Assembly (NCBI RefSeq): GCF_000413935.1
Contig: NZ_KE340384.1
Location: forward strand, 62,001 to 126,000
Reading direction: 5' to 3'
DNA from: Acinetobacter colistiniresistens
GTDB taxonomy: Bacteria; Pseudomonadota; Gammaproteobacteria; Pseudomonadales; Moraxellaceae
Length of the DNA stretch: 64,000 bases
Positions within the stretch are counted from its first letter, which is position 1. Every line of letters begins with the position of its first letter. Positions 17,836 to 26,412 of this stretch are shown here, piece by piece. The notes beneath the pieces were generated by a model, which saw only the letters and a list, made by a program, of their open reading frames with translations, ran no database searches and was not told the DNA's origin. A program made the position numbers and the translations under genes.

Positions 17836-18051
17836 ATGAACTTCACGTATCTTACTACAAAAGAACTGTCGGAACGAATTCATTACAACGAGCGTACTAT
17901 CCGAAATCAACTCAAAGATAGTGTTTTACTCGAAGGCGTTCATTACATTCGCCCATTTGGTGGACGCAAAATTCTTTTTGTTTGGGAACGTATTGAGGAA
18001 GACATGACTAAAACCTCGTTCGGTTCTCTACATAGCCTACAACTACAATAG
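17836..18051 (+). CDS. Excisionase-like winged-helix protein
   Basis: This 71-residue protein reads YLTTKELSERIHYNERTIRNQLKDSVLLEGVHYIRPFGGRKILFVW. It is a MerR-like winged helix of the excisionase/AlpA type: a substrate-type motif for helix-turn-helix, then a wing with GGRKILF. It lies 13 bases before the integrase gene on the same strand and has an AAGGA ribosome binding site. It probably directs excision and represses its own promoter. Similar short proteins precede DUF3596-type integrases in other elements. Confidence 0.78.
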   Translation: MNFTYLTTKELSERIHYNERTIRNQLKDSVLLEGVHYIRPFGGRKILFVWERIEEDMTKTSFGSLHSLQLQ

Positions 18052-18064
18052 GAGTTTCAAGCCA

Positions 18065-19246
18065 ATGGCTTCAATCCGTACTAGATACGGCAAGCTTACA
18101 ATCGATTTTCGGTACTTAAATAAGCGTTGCCGTGAAACAACTGCAATGGAGGACACACCTAACAATCGCAAAAAACTTGAAAAAGCGATTGAACGTATGG
18201 AAGCTGAAATGCTCTTAGGTGTATTTGATTATGCAAAATATTTTCCCAAAAGTGCTCGACTGGCAGAAATTAAAGCTGCTGAAAACCAAATCAATGCAGT
18301 GAGTTCTAAAGCACCTGTTTTTTCTAAGTACTGTGAAATATGGGTTGCTGATAAAGAAATAGAATGGCGTAGCAGCTACGCAGAAAAAATTAGGATTGTT
18401 ATTCGAAAATATTTAACTCCATATTTCGGAACAATTTCTGTTATTAACATCAAAAAGTCAGACATCCTTGGATTCCGTTCATCCCTCGCCAAAGTGACAT
18501 ACGGAAATAACCAAGAATGCCTTTCACCATCACGAATCAACCAGATTATGACAGTACTTCGTATGATACTAGATAGCGCATCCGAACGATATGATTTTGA
18601 TAGCCCTTACAAAAACATAAAAAGTTTGAAAGAAGGTCGGATTGAAGTCACGCCTTTCTCTCTTGAAGAAGTTCAGCGAATTATTACATCTGTTCGTGAC
18701 GACTTTAAACCTTATTACACCATCCGCTTTTTTACGGGTATGCGCACCAGTGAAATCGATGGCCTTCAATGGAAAAATATCGACTTGCAACGTCGTGAGA
18801 TCCATATCCGTGAAGCGTTAGTGAATGGTGTTCTTGGTGGAACCAAAACGTATGGTTCTGACCGCACGATCCAGATGAATGACCGGGTGTACCAAGCCTT
18901 TCTGCAACAGAAAAGCCTCAACAACGGAAAATCGGACTTCGTCTTCTGCAACCGTGATGGTGGTCCTCTAGACTACCGTTTAGTTAATAAGCGTGTATGG
19001 CACCCTATCCTGCGTTTTTTAGGATTAACGCCTCGTCGTGCTTATCAAACACGTCACACAGCTGCCACACTTTGGTTATCTGCGGGTGAAAATCCTGAAT
19101 GGATTGCACGTCAGCTAGGTCATTCGACCACTGAAATGCTGTTCCGTGTTTACAGCCGCTATATTCCCAATGTTACGCGTCGCGATGGCAGTGCATTTGA
19201 AGCCATGCTGGAAAGACTAAATACAGAGGAGCTTGCACATGAATAG
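18065..19246 (+). CDS. Tyrosine integrase with DUF3596-type arm-binding domain
   Basis: This 393-residue integrase has an N-terminal arm-DNA-binding domain of the DUF3596 type (MASIRTRYGKLTIDFRYLNKRCRET), a SAM-like core-binding domain (about 85-185) and the catalytic domain. Catalytic landmarks are FFTGMRTSEIDGLQW (first Arg), TKTYGSDRTIQM (Lys), YQTRHTAATLW (second Arg, with Tyr in place of the usual His three residues before), QLGHSTTEM (His) and RVYSRYIP (Tyr nucleophile). It starts about 1 kb from tRNA-Gly, the likely target. It appears intact. Confidence 0.92.
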   Translation: MASIRTRYGKLTIDFRYLNKRCRETTAMEDTPNNRKKLEKAIERMEAEMLLGVFDYAKYFPKSARLAEIKAAENQINAVSSKAPVFSKYCEIWVADKEIEWRSSYAEKIRIVIRKYLTPYFGTISVINIKKSDILGFRSSLAKVTYGNNQECLSPSRINQIMTVLRMILDSASERYDFDSPYKNIKSLKEGRIEVTPFSLEEVQRIITSVRDDFKPYYTIRFFTGMRTSEIDGLQWKNIDLQRREIHIREALVNGVLGGTKTYGSDRTIQMNDRVYQAFLQQKSLNNGKSDFVFCNRDGGPLDYRLVNKRVWHPILRFLGLTPRRAYQTRHTAATLWLSAGENPEWIARQLGHSTTEMLFRVYSRYIPNVTRRDGSAFEAMLERLNTEELAHE

Positions 19247-19487
19247 TAAAGCTTTCTTTGGTGGTGTAGTCGTTAGCCCAGAAGCAGATATGGTCGCGCG
19301 TGAACTCATTCATGAGTTACACATTCCCAAACTGCACAATCTGGCCTTTTTGCTGGAAATCAATAAATGCTTCGATGATCACCAGGCGTTGAGACTTTGG
19401 CTACAGCGAATGCTGGATGATGGACAAGCCCATTACGACGACCTGGCCCAACAGGCTCGCCTCCGGTTAATGAGCTTAGCTCCCTGA
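19239..19487 (+). CDS. Small hypothetical protein overlapping the integrase gene
   Basis: This 82-residue protein starts at an ATG overlapping the integrase stop by eight bases, with GAGG upstream, so translation is likely coupled. It is mostly helical (IPKLHNLAFLLEINKCFDDHQALRLWLQRMLDDG). I do not recognise a family. Such small genes behind an integrase in satellite-like elements are often regulatory. Confidence 0.6.
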   Translation: MNSKAFFGGVVVSPEADMVARELIHELHIPKLHNLAFLLEINKCFDDHQALRLWLQRMLDDGQAHYDDLAQQARLRLMSLAP

Positions 19488-19556
19488 TCTAATAAATATA
19501 CAAGGTCGTCCAATCGATGACCTTAGCCCCTCTATACCTATAAAAAAGGTGAACAC

Positions 19557-20099
19557 ATGCATAAAGATATTTCAATTTGGATGCCACTCTATATTGGCGA
19601 CTTACAGGCAAAATTTGCACGAATGACTGCAGAGCAAATCGGTGCATCACTGCTGTTAATGATGGATTTCTGGAAAAATGGAACTATTCCTCATGATTTA
19701 GCAACGGTATGCAGCATCACGAAATTACCGCAGCATACCAAGGCTAAAACTTTGTTGAATACGCTGACAGCATTGGAATTATTTGAAGTCGAATCTGAAC
19801 AAATTCTTTCAAGTTTTTTAACCAGTTTAAAAAACCAAGCATTGCAAAATCAACAGATGAAATCTGATAAAGCTAAAAATGCAGCTCAAGCACGCTGGAA
19901 TAAATCTGCAAGTAATGCTCAAGCATCAACTATGCAACGAAAAGTAAATGCTCAAGCAGCTCTAGAGAAGAGCCTGAGTATTACTCAAGTCATGCTTGAA
20001 CCATGCCCTTCATCTTCATCTTCATCTTCATCTTCATCTTCATCTTCAAATTTTGAAGAAAAAAATGAGGATTTTTTAGAAAATTCAAAGTGGATTTAG
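19557..20099 (+). CDS. DUF1376-type phage/replication-associated protein
   Basis: This 180-residue protein begins DISIWMPLYIGDLQAKFARMTAEQIGASLLLMMDFWKNG, the DUF1376 signature (W-x-P-x-x-x-G-D-x-x-x-x-T...E-x-G-A-Y/L). The family sits in phage replication modules next to DnaC-like loaders. The C-terminal half has a basic helical segment and a run of 13 serines encoded by a TTCATC repeat. Here it precedes a DnaC-like gene by ten bases, supporting a replication-initiation role. Direct function is unproven. Confidence 0.75.
   Translation: MHKDISIWMPLYIGDLQAKFARMTAEQIGASLLLMMDFWKNGTIPHDLATVCSITKLPQHTKAKTLLNTLTALELFEVESEQILSSFLTSLKNQALQNQQMKSDKAKNAAQARWNKSASNAQASTMQRKVNAQAALEKSLSITQVMLEPCPSSSSSSSSSSSSSNFEEKNEDFLENSKWI
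20009..20048. repeat. Hexanucleotide microsatellite (TTCATC, six full units)
   Basis: Six tandem TTCATC units plus TTCA lie inside the DUF1376 gene and encode 13 serines. Because the unit is six bases, length changes alter the serine number but not the frame. Confidence 0.9.
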
Positions 20100-20109
20100 G
20101 AGATCAGTC

Positions 20110-20856
20110 ATGAATACCATGCTTAAAACACTCCAGTTTCACTCAGAAACAACGGAAACACTCTGTCCTACCCATCATACACCCCTGATGGAAATCGCAG
20201 GTCACAGGCTCTGTAAATTGTGTGCCAAAGAAACCGTGCATCACTCACATGCAGCCTATGAGGATGAACTGCAACAGCGATTGCTACAACAGAAAATTAA
20301 AAATTCAGGGCTCAATAAACGCTACCTGGATAGTGGCTTCAAGAATTATGTAGTTGCATGCCCTGCACAAGACAATATCATCAAGCTATGTCAGGCATTT
20401 GCACAGCAAATTATTTCTGACCACAACCCGAACATGTTGATGATTGGTACACCGGGTACAGGTAAAACCCATCTGAGTGCATCAATTATTCGCAACATTC
20501 TGCATAACAGTACAAAATCTGCACGCTACTATACCAGTGCAGAAATTGCTCAAAAAATGATGGATACTTGGTCAGATACTTCACGCTCTGAGAAAGAAGT
20601 CATCGACCATTTCTCCAGTTTTGATTTATTAGTGATTGATGAATATGGCCTGCATGACCGGCATGAAAAACGCCTGGAGATGGTACATAAGGTTTTGTAT
20701 AGTCGTTATGACAACATGAAATCTACCCTGTTGGTTTCTAATTTCACAGTCCAAAATATGCAGCGGGATTTAGGTGTAAGATTATGGTCTCGGTTACATG
20801 AGAACCATTTGATTGTAGTGCCGTGTTATTGGGATGACCGACGAATAAGCGGATAG
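20110..20856 (+). CDS. DnaC-like replication ATPase
   Basis: This 248-residue protein is an AAA+ helicase-loader of the DnaC/IstB type. Walker A is GTPGTGKTHLSASI at about residues 117-130, Walker B is LLVIDEYGLHD, and the sensor segment is KSTLLVSNF. The N-terminus has a possible zinc site (CPTHHTPL and CKLC). With the DUF1376 protein it forms a phage-style replication module that would bring the host DnaB helicase to the element's origin. IstB-like partner function is unlikely because no IstA transposase is adjacent. Confidence 0.8.
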   Translation: MNTMLKTLQFHSETTETLCPTHHTPLMEIAGHRLCKLCAKETVHHSHAAYEDELQQRLLQQKIKNSGLNKRYLDSGFKNYVVACPAQDNIIKLCQAFAQQIISDHNPNMLMIGTPGTGKTHLSASIIRNILHNSTKSARYYTSAEIAQKMMDTWSDTSRSEKEVIDHFSSFDLLVIDEYGLHDRHEKRLEMVHKVLYSRYDNMKSTLLVSNFTVQNMQRDLGVRLWSRLHENHLIVVPCYWDDRRISG

Positions 20857-20872
20857 CCAAACTCTTTGCTCA

Positions 20873-20904
20873 AGCCAATTATCTTCCGAGATAATTGGCT
20901 TTCT
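20873..20904 (+). terminator. Terminator after the DnaC-like gene
   Basis: AGCCAATTATCT and AGATAATTGGCT with a TCCG loop, followed by TTCTTTCT, form a strong hairpin. It closes the integrase-to-dnaC transcription unit. Confidence 0.8.
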
Positions 20905-20942
20905 TTCTAAAGATTCAGAACATCTAACCCAGCAGATAACTC

Positions 20943-20950
20943 TCAGTTTC
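20943..20950. repeat. Target-site duplication of the IS66 element (left)
   Basis: TCAGTTTC directly precedes the left inverted repeat and recurs at 23463-23470. Eight bases is the normal IS66 duplication. Confidence 0.9.
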
Positions 20951-21036
20951 GTAAGCGTCCGCTGAACACACCTTATGAATTCGTCCTATAAGCCTTAATT
21001 TAGTCCTGACTTAAAAACAAGTGGGAACTTAAATTT

Positions 21037-21420
21037 ATGACTACAAATAACCAGACATCCATCGCATCTCTTACGATAAAACGAAGAACATATAGTGCTG
21101 AATTTAAACAGCAGATCGTTCAGGCGTGTAAAGCATCGGAGGTTTCAATTGCTTCGGTCGCTTTGCAACATGGATTGAATACAAATCTTGTATCCAAATG
21201 GATTCGCTTAATTGATGCTAAGCCAGGGAATGATCGCTCACTACTACCGAATAAACCTGCATTTATTACCTTATCTTGCTCCGCACCATTAGATCCTATC
21301 CCTACTGGCATGTTAACGGTTCAAATTACTTTACCCCACTCAAAAGCAGAAATTGGCTTGAAATGGCAAGTATCAGAAATATCTGCTTTAGCAGAATTAC
21401 TCAAGGCACTTACAACATGA
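21037..21420 (+). CDS. tnpA: IS66 accessory protein TnpA
   Basis: This 127-residue protein has a helix-turn-helix of the IS66 OrfA class: RRTYSAEFKQQIVQACKASEVSIASVALQHGLNTNLVSKWIR. Its stop overlaps the tnpB start as ATGA, so translation is coupled. It is needed with TnpB for transposition in characterised IS66 elements such as IS679. Confidence 0.9.
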   Translation: MTTNNQTSIASLTIKRRTYSAEFKQQIVQACKASEVSIASVALQHGLNTNLVSKWIRLIDAKPGNDRSLLPNKPAFITLSCSAPLDPIPTGMLTVQITLPHSKAEIGLKWQVSEISALAELLKALTT

Positions 21421-21752
21421 TCCGTATCGATGAAATCTGGTTGTCTACTCAGCCCATGGACATGCGTGCAGGTATGGATACGGCCATGGCTCAGGTGGTG
21501 AGAGCCTTTGGCTACATCAAACCGCATTGTGCTTACCTGTTCTGTAATAAACGTGGCCATCGCATGAAAGTGCTGGTACATGATGGACTGGGGATCTGGC
21601 TGTGTTCTCGGCGGTTGGAACAGGGCAAATTTCACTGGGCTAAAGTTCATCAGGGTGAAACCCTGGCACTCAGTCCAGAACAGTTACAGGCACTGATCCA
21701 GGGTTTGCCTTGGCAGCGCATTGGACGACAGCAGGTGGTGACGATGCTCTAA
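21417..21752 (+). CDS. tnpB: IS66 accessory protein TnpB
   Basis: This 111-residue protein has the IS66 Orf2 signature: IWLSTQPMDMRAGMDT near the start and HRMKVLVHDGLGIWLCSRRLEQGKF in the middle. The start at 21417 overlaps the tnpA stop. A longer open frame upstream is out of register with tnpA and is not used. This protein is not the RNA-guided TnpB nuclease of IS200/IS605. Confidence 0.92.
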   Translation: MIRIDEIWLSTQPMDMRAGMDTAMAQVVRAFGYIKPHCAYLFCNKRGHRMKVLVHDGLGIWLCSRRLEQGKFHWAKVHQGETLALSPEQLQALIQGLPWQRIGRQQVVTML

Positions 21753-21826
21753 ACTAGCTTGGTCCATTCTGCTATTCTCCAAACGTTCTATTTCATTCTC
21801 TTCATGACCTCAGGCATACTGCGGTC

Positions 21827-23431
21827 ATGAATACGCTGCCTGATTTAAGCCAACTGACCCATGAACAACTGCTGGAATTTACCCGGCAGTTGGCAATGCA
21901 GCATCAGTCTTTGGCACAATCAAATCAAGAATTAGAAAAATCAAACCAGCAATTGGATGCCAAAGTTCAACATCTTTCCATTCTCACGCAAAAATACGAG
22001 CATGAGCTCGCACTATTTAAACAGCACAAATTTGGCAGTAAAAACGAACATCTCACCGCAAAACAAATCCATCTGTGGGATGAAGCGGTCGAAGAAGATA
22101 TTGCCGCTGTTGATCTGGAACTGGAACGGCTGAATGCAGATAAAACTGATGCAGCGACACACAAAGCCACAGTCAACAAACCTAAACGTCGACTGCTGCC
22201 CGATCATCTACACACCATCCGTATCGAGCATGAACCAACATCAACCCAATGTGCTTGTGGCTGCACCTTGCGTCGTATCGGCGAAGATATCAGTGAAAAA
22301 CTACATTTCAGACCGGCACAGTTCTATAAGGAACAGCATGTGCGTGGCAAATGGGTCTGTGATCAGTGTGACACCCTGACTCAGCAAGCGATGCCTGCCT
22401 ATGTGATTGATAAAGGCATTGCTTCACCTGAACTGCTCAGCCATGTGCTGGTATCGAAGTATGCCGATCATTTACCGCTGTACCGTCAACGTCTGATCTA
22501 TCAGCGGGCGGGAATCGAGCTTTCTAGATCAACGTTATCTGACTGGATAGGTCGCTGCGGTGTGGAACTGGAACCTCTGGCCAATGCCTTAAAACAGGTG
22601 GTGCTGCAACAGCGGGTGATCCATGCCGATGAAACGCCGGTCACCATCATGCGGATGGGTGATGATGAGAAAAAACCGAAGAAAGGTTATGTCTGGGCCT
22701 ATGCCACTACACAGTACAATCCAGTTCAAGCGGTGATCTATGACTTTCAGGATAGCCGTTCAGGTCAGCATGCAGAAGAGTTCCTGAATGGCTGGCAGGG
22801 CCATCTGGTCTGTGATGATTACAGTGGTTATAAAGCACGCTTTAAATCAGGCGATGTCATAGAGGTGGGCTGCATGGCGCATGCACGTCGTAAATTCCAT
22901 GAGCTACATGTGACCGGGAAAAGTCAGATCGCTGAACAGGCATTACTGATGATTCAGAAACTGTATGCGATAGAAGCAGAACTCAGGAAAAAGACCGATG
23001 GTACAGCAGAACACCGCCGCGAATACCGACAACAGCACAGCCAACCGGTGATGCAACAACTGTGTGAATGGCTCAACCAACATTATCTGACGGTGCCATC
23101 GAGTTCTCCAACCGCCAAGGCCATCAATTACAGTCTGAAGCGTTGGCCAGCCTTAAGCCGCTATCTGGATGATGGCAATCTACCCATTGACAATAACTGG
23201 GCAGAGAACTCAATGCGTCCCTGGGCATTGGGCCGTAAGAACTGGTTGTTTGCAGGTTCGCTGCGCAGTGGACAGCGAGCGGCAAATATCATGACTTTAA
23301 TCCAGTCAGCAAAGCTGAATGGGTTGGATCCGTATGCCTATCTCAGTGATGTGCTGAAAAGGCTGCCGACGCATAAAGCGACCCAAATAGAAGAATTACT
23401 ACCACATCGCTGGAAATCCAACTCAAATTAA
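21827..23431 (+). CDS. tnpC: IS66 transposase TnpC
   Basis: This 534-residue DDE transposase has an N-terminal leucine-zipper-like helix (residues 10-75), a zinc-finger segment (CACGCTLRRIGEDISEKL ... WVCDQC), and the catalytic domain with IHADETPVTIM, LVCDDYSGYKA and the DNNWAENSMRPWALGRKNW box. Length and ending are normal for the family. The stop lies 14 bases before the right inverted repeat. Confidence 0.95.
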   Translation: MNTLPDLSQLTHEQLLEFTRQLAMQHQSLAQSNQELEKSNQQLDAKVQHLSILTQKYEHELALFKQHKFGSKNEHLTAKQIHLWDEAVEEDIAAVDLELERLNADKTDAATHKATVNKPKRRLLPDHLHTIRIEHEPTSTQCACGCTLRRIGEDISEKLHFRPAQFYKEQHVRGKWVCDQCDTLTQQAMPAYVIDKGIASPELLSHVLVSKYADHLPLYRQRLIYQRAGIELSRSTLSDWIGRCGVELEPLANALKQVVLQQRVIHADETPVTIMRMGDDEKKPKKGYVWAYATTQYNPVQAVIYDFQDSRSGQHAEEFLNGWQGHLVCDDYSGYKARFKSGDVIEVGCMAHARRKFHELHVTGKSQIAEQALLMIQKLYAIEAELRKKTDGTAEHRREYRQQHSQPVMQQLCEWLNQHYLTVPSSSPTAKAINYSLKRWPALSRYLDDGNLPIDNNWAENSMRPWALGRKNWLFAGSLRSGQRAANIMTLIQSAKLNGLDPYAYLSDVLKRLPTHKATQIEELLPHRWKSNSN

Positions 23432-23462
23432 AAAATAGGCATGGGGTTCAGCGGACGCTTAC

Positions 23463-23470
23463 TCAGTTTC
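23463..23470. repeat. Target-site duplication of the IS66 element (right)
   Basis: Exact copy of TCAGTTTC at 20943-20950. Confidence 0.9.
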
Positions 23471-23499
23471 CACAATCAATATCCTATTAAGTTTGAACG

Positions 23500-23610
23500 G
23501 CTTTGTTGCATAAATATGTAAGCATCTGATTTAAATAGATTTAATTTTGAATCAAAAAACAATCAGAACTTTTAAAATCATATAGTTATGAAATCTTTGT
23601 GCAACAAAGC
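23500..23610. mobile_element. MITE-like element truncating hsdM
   Basis: GGCTTTGTTGCATAAA on the left and its imperfect complement TTTGTGCAACAAAGC on the right enclose about 80 AT-rich bases without a gene. The ends resemble those of IS5-type elements, so this could be a MITE or an internally deleted IS. No clear target duplication remains. It replaces the 3' part of hsdM. Confidence 0.6.
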
Positions 23611-24289
23611 AGACTGAACGTAAACGGTCTTTGCCTTGGGTGACAATCTTCGCCAGTAAAGTTGATACCGTTTGCGGGGTATAGAATTCCCCCGCTTTTT
23701 TGCCCGCGCCTGAGGCAAACTCACCAATCAGGTACTCGTAAGCATCGCCCAGTACATCGGCTTCGGTATTGGAAATATCAAAATCAATATCATCTAAATG
23801 ACTCAGGACTTTCGCCACCAGTGCATTACGGTCACTGGCATTATTGCCAAGCTTGGTCGAGTTTAGATCCAAATCTTCAAACAGGTTGGCAAAGTCATCG
23901 GCAGAGTCGGTGCCTAAAGTGCTTTGTTCAATTGATTTTAAGGTTGCAGTTAAATCATCCAAAATGAATTCGCCCTGACGACCACGCTCGGCTAAGGTAT
24001 GGAATAGCTGATTTGGTGTGAGCGCATAACCGACTTCGGCAATGGCATTCTTTTTAATTTCTTCGATGTATGGCACATGCTCAGGATTATTTTCATCTAA
24101 TTCTAAAAAGCTGAGGTCTTCGCCATCGAGCAATTCATTGGCAAAGTTCACCGACTTTTCCGATAAATATTTAAAGAAAATAAAACCCAGAATGTAATCA
24201 CGGAATTCATCGGCGCCCATGGTGCCACGCAAAGTATTGGCAATATTCCAAAGTTGTTTTTGTAATTGTTGCAGTTGCACCTGGGTCAT
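23552..24289 (-). pseudogene. hsdM: Type I restriction-modification methyltransferase subunit, truncated
   Basis: About 226 residues match the N-terminal part of HsdM: MTQVQLQQLQKQLWNIANTLRG, FIFFKYLSEK, then the start of the catalytic domain (LGDAYEYLIGEFASGAGKKAGEFYTPQTVSTLLAKI). The match ends at QGKDRLRSV, just before the SAM-binding motif DPTCGSGSLL expected next. The remaining codons read into the MITE-like element. The NPPF catalytic motif is lost and no hsdS or hsdR is present, so this is a dead remnant. The ATG at 24289 is the family's usual start. Confidence 0.88.
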
Positions 24290-24606
24290 TGTTATAGAAA
24301 TCCAATTAAGTGAATCATTAATCAAATGATTTTACCTAAAATTCTAAATCATGCAGCAGTAAAAAGATGGAAAAGGACATAAATTGTCGTACTCAAGCCA
24401 AGTGATCTGTCAATTCAAGCTCCAAACAGGTGAATATTCTAAATTTTGTAGCAGCATATTGTGAGAATGAAGGCCTCCAGTTAAAAGTCTGTAAGGGCTG
24501 AAAGCTCTAATTCAGCTGTCTATAGAATACTATCTTGCTGAATATTCAATTTGTTCTTGAAAATATTGGTCTTTGGATAACAGAATCTCTGCAAAGAATA
24601 ACGGTC
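24290..24606. other. Intergenic region upstream of the hsdM remnant
   Basis: This 317-base stretch lies between the stop of the HNH gene and the hsdM start, both on the minus strand. I see no coding frame with a ribosome binding site and no clear hairpin. It presumably holds the hsdM promoter. Confidence 0.4.
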
Positions 24607-25668
24607 TCAAAAGACACCAGATATAGGATGAGCCAATATCTGTTTATCTTTGCCCCCCAACCAAACTAAATACTCATGCTCAATCGCCTGCTGATAGGCC
24701 CAGTCTGCAACCCGATGTGAACGCTGCAGATCGGTCAAAAAACCGAGTTGCGAAATCTCCCGACTAATCGCCTGATCATGCAGATGATTACGTTCCATCC
24801 ATTGCTCCAAGAATTGCCCGGATGCCAAATAATTGCTTTTCTGTGAATTACATTTGTCGTCCGCCAGAACAAAGTTATGCCCGGTATCGGCAGGATATAA
24901 AGACCATGGAATAAAATGATCCACGGCATATTTTGAGTTTTTCAGGCTTTTGCCACAGTAAAAACACTGGCATTGCTGTAAGTCGATTAAGAAGTCCGCG
25001 ACCTGCCCCAATTGATTACGACTTGGAGCAAACATGAATTCATCTAGGTCAGGCAAACCATCCAGTACCAGCAGGTTCTGCTTGTTTAGCCGAACAAAAT
25101 CAATCCAGCGCTTCTGGCACAGCTCTTCAATAATTTCACTGAATTGTCTCAAACAATACATCACTTTGGGTAAAAGCTTGAGGGACTGTTTGCAATCCTG
25201 CAGATGATAGAGAAACTCTACGGTTTGACCATTCAGATTCTGCAAATACACCACCGGCATTTGCTTGACGGTCGCTGCAACCACTTTTCTAAGCTGATTC
25301 CAGTGAAACTGGTCTTTTCTTAACGCAGCCAGCGTTTTGAATTGTTGCTGTGCATTCTGAATTTCACTGATGATCTTTGCCTGCTTACCAGTGCTTTGAT
25401 GAATAGTAAAAGGCTCATACTGGTTAAACTGAAACGGCAGTGACTGTTTCCAGTACAGGTCAATAAACTTTTCCGCAATATCCTGATAGTCCAAATGCAA
25501 GGCAGCACCGGTATCTTGACCCTGTTCAATCGCCAGACGCGTGATACTCATCAGCAAAGCAAACTTATATGTCGAAGTAAACGCCCCTGACTGCAAAATC
25601 TGCTGAATATGTTTTAAGAATTTCAGCTGTTCTTGAGGAGTTGGTATTTCAGCTATACTGAATAACAT
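24607..25668 (-). CDS. HNH endonuclease-domain protein
   Basis: This 353-residue protein has an HNH nuclease domain at about residues 235-285. A zinc knuckle CFYCGK is followed by YAVDHFIPWSLYP (the catalytic His of HNH) and GHNFVLADDKCNSQKSN (central Asn and a second Cys). The N-terminal 230 residues are helical and not recognised. Its start lies two bases after the stop of a methyltransferase gene, so the two are translated together. A defence or DNA-processing role is plausible from the nuclease and the nearby hsdM remnant, but it is not shown. Confidence 0.78.
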   Translation of the reverse strand: MLFSIAEIPTPQEQLKFLKHIQQILQSGAFTSTYKFALLMSITRLAIEQGQDTGAALHLDYQDIAEKFIDLYWKQSLPFQFNQYEPFTIHQSTGKQAKIISEIQNAQQQFKTLAALRKDQFHWNQLRKVVAATVKQMPVVYLQNLNGQTVEFLYHLQDCKQSLKLLPKVMYCLRQFSEIIEELCQKRWIDFVRLNKQNLLVLDGLPDLDEFMFAPSRNQLGQVADFLIDLQQCQCFYCGKSLKNSKYAVDHFIPWSLYPADTGHNFVLADDKCNSQKSNYLASGQFLEQWMERNHLHDQAISREISQLGFLTDLQRSHRVADWAYQQAIEHEYLVWLGGKDKQILAHPISGVF

Positions 25669-25670
25669 AT

Positions 25671-26261
25671 CTAAGCCTGCACTTTTCTAATCAGAATATT
25701 CAGCCATTCTTCTGTACGGTCTGGACGTTTATCTACAGTAATCCATTGCTGTAACAGTAAAGCCTGATCTATTTGTTTGAGTAAGTCGTAAGCTTGCTGC
25801 TCATTCAAGTCAGTAAAGCTGCGCCCTTCTTTCTCACGGTCTGAATCGCCATATTTAAAAGACATATAACACACACCATTTGGCTTTAATGCTTTAAATA
25901 TGCGCGCCAGCACTTCAGTCAGGCGATCTCTTTCACAGTGCAAAAGAGAAGCACAAGCCCAAATCCCATCATACTTAGCTACTTCATTCAGCTCATAAAA
26001 ACTTTGCTGACGTACCTCGATGCCTGTCAGCTCTCTCGCCTTTTCAACCAGCTCCGCAGAATAATCAATTGCCTCAGCTTGATAGCCTTTTTTCTTAAAT
26101 GCCAGAGTGTCACGCCCAGAGCCACAGCCCAAATCCAGGATCAATGCCTGTTCCGGCAAATATCTTAGAAATGGTGTGTAAAGACTTTCCATCTCAACCT
26201 GATAGGTATTTTCAAAAAATGCTTGAGCATGTTGATTGTAATAATTTGATGTTTGATTCAT
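25671..26261 (-). CDS. Class I SAM-dependent methyltransferase
   Basis: This 196-residue Rossmann-fold methyltransferase has motif I ALILDLGCGSGRDTLAFKKKG (residues 35-55), an acidic residue in AEAIDYS, and IWACASLLHCERDRL as motif IV. These motifs resemble UbiG/TehB-type small-molecule methyltransferases rather than DNA methylases, since no NPPY or PC motif is present. It is the first gene of a tight pair with the HNH protein. The substrate is unknown. Confidence 0.8.
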   Translation of the reverse strand: MNQTSNYYNQHAQAFFENTYQVEMESLYTPFLRYLPEQALILDLGCGSGRDTLAFKKKGYQAEAIDYSAELVEKARELTGIEVRQQSFYELNEVAKYDGIWACASLLHCERDRLTEVLARIFKALKPNGVCYMSFKYGDSDREKEGRSFTDLNEQQAYDLLKQIDQALLLQQWITVDKRPDRTEEWLNILIRKVQA

Positions 26262-26412
26262 TGTCTAAAAGCCAATATCTTATGTTAAAGAACATACTGA
26301 TATTTCACTAGATAAGTCAAATGATCAGTCCTATGAATGAATCAAACTCTTATTTCACTGTATCCGGACAGCTGAGATAGAAACCTAACTGGTTCTTGTA
26401 AATGGAAAAAAT

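Larger units (their letters stand above)
20951..23462. mobile_element. Complete IS66-family insertion sequence, 2512 bp
   Basis: The ends are GTAAGCGTCCGCTGAAC (20951-20967) and its exact complement (23446-23462), beginning with the GTAA typical of IS66. It carries the three genes tnpA, tnpB and tnpC in order and is flanked by an 8-bp duplication. All frames are open, so it is probably functional. Confidence 0.95.

Noticed and set aside
20009-20048. Tandem repeat considered as a CRISPR-like array
   Set aside because: It is a pure hexamer microsatellite inside a coding frame with no spacers. No CRISPR array or cas gene was seen anywhere.
20110-20856. DnaC-like ATPase as the IstB partner of an IS21 element
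   Set aside because: No IstA transposase or IS21 ends are present; the DUF1376 neighbour supports a replication module.
21417-21752. IS66 TnpB as an RNA-guided nuclease
   Set aside because: The name is shared only. The protein is a 111-residue IS66 accessory protein with no RuvC motif.
25671-26261. Methyltransferase as a DNA modification enzyme for the HNH protein
   Set aside because: No NPPY/DPPY or PC motif; it resembles small-molecule methyltransferases.
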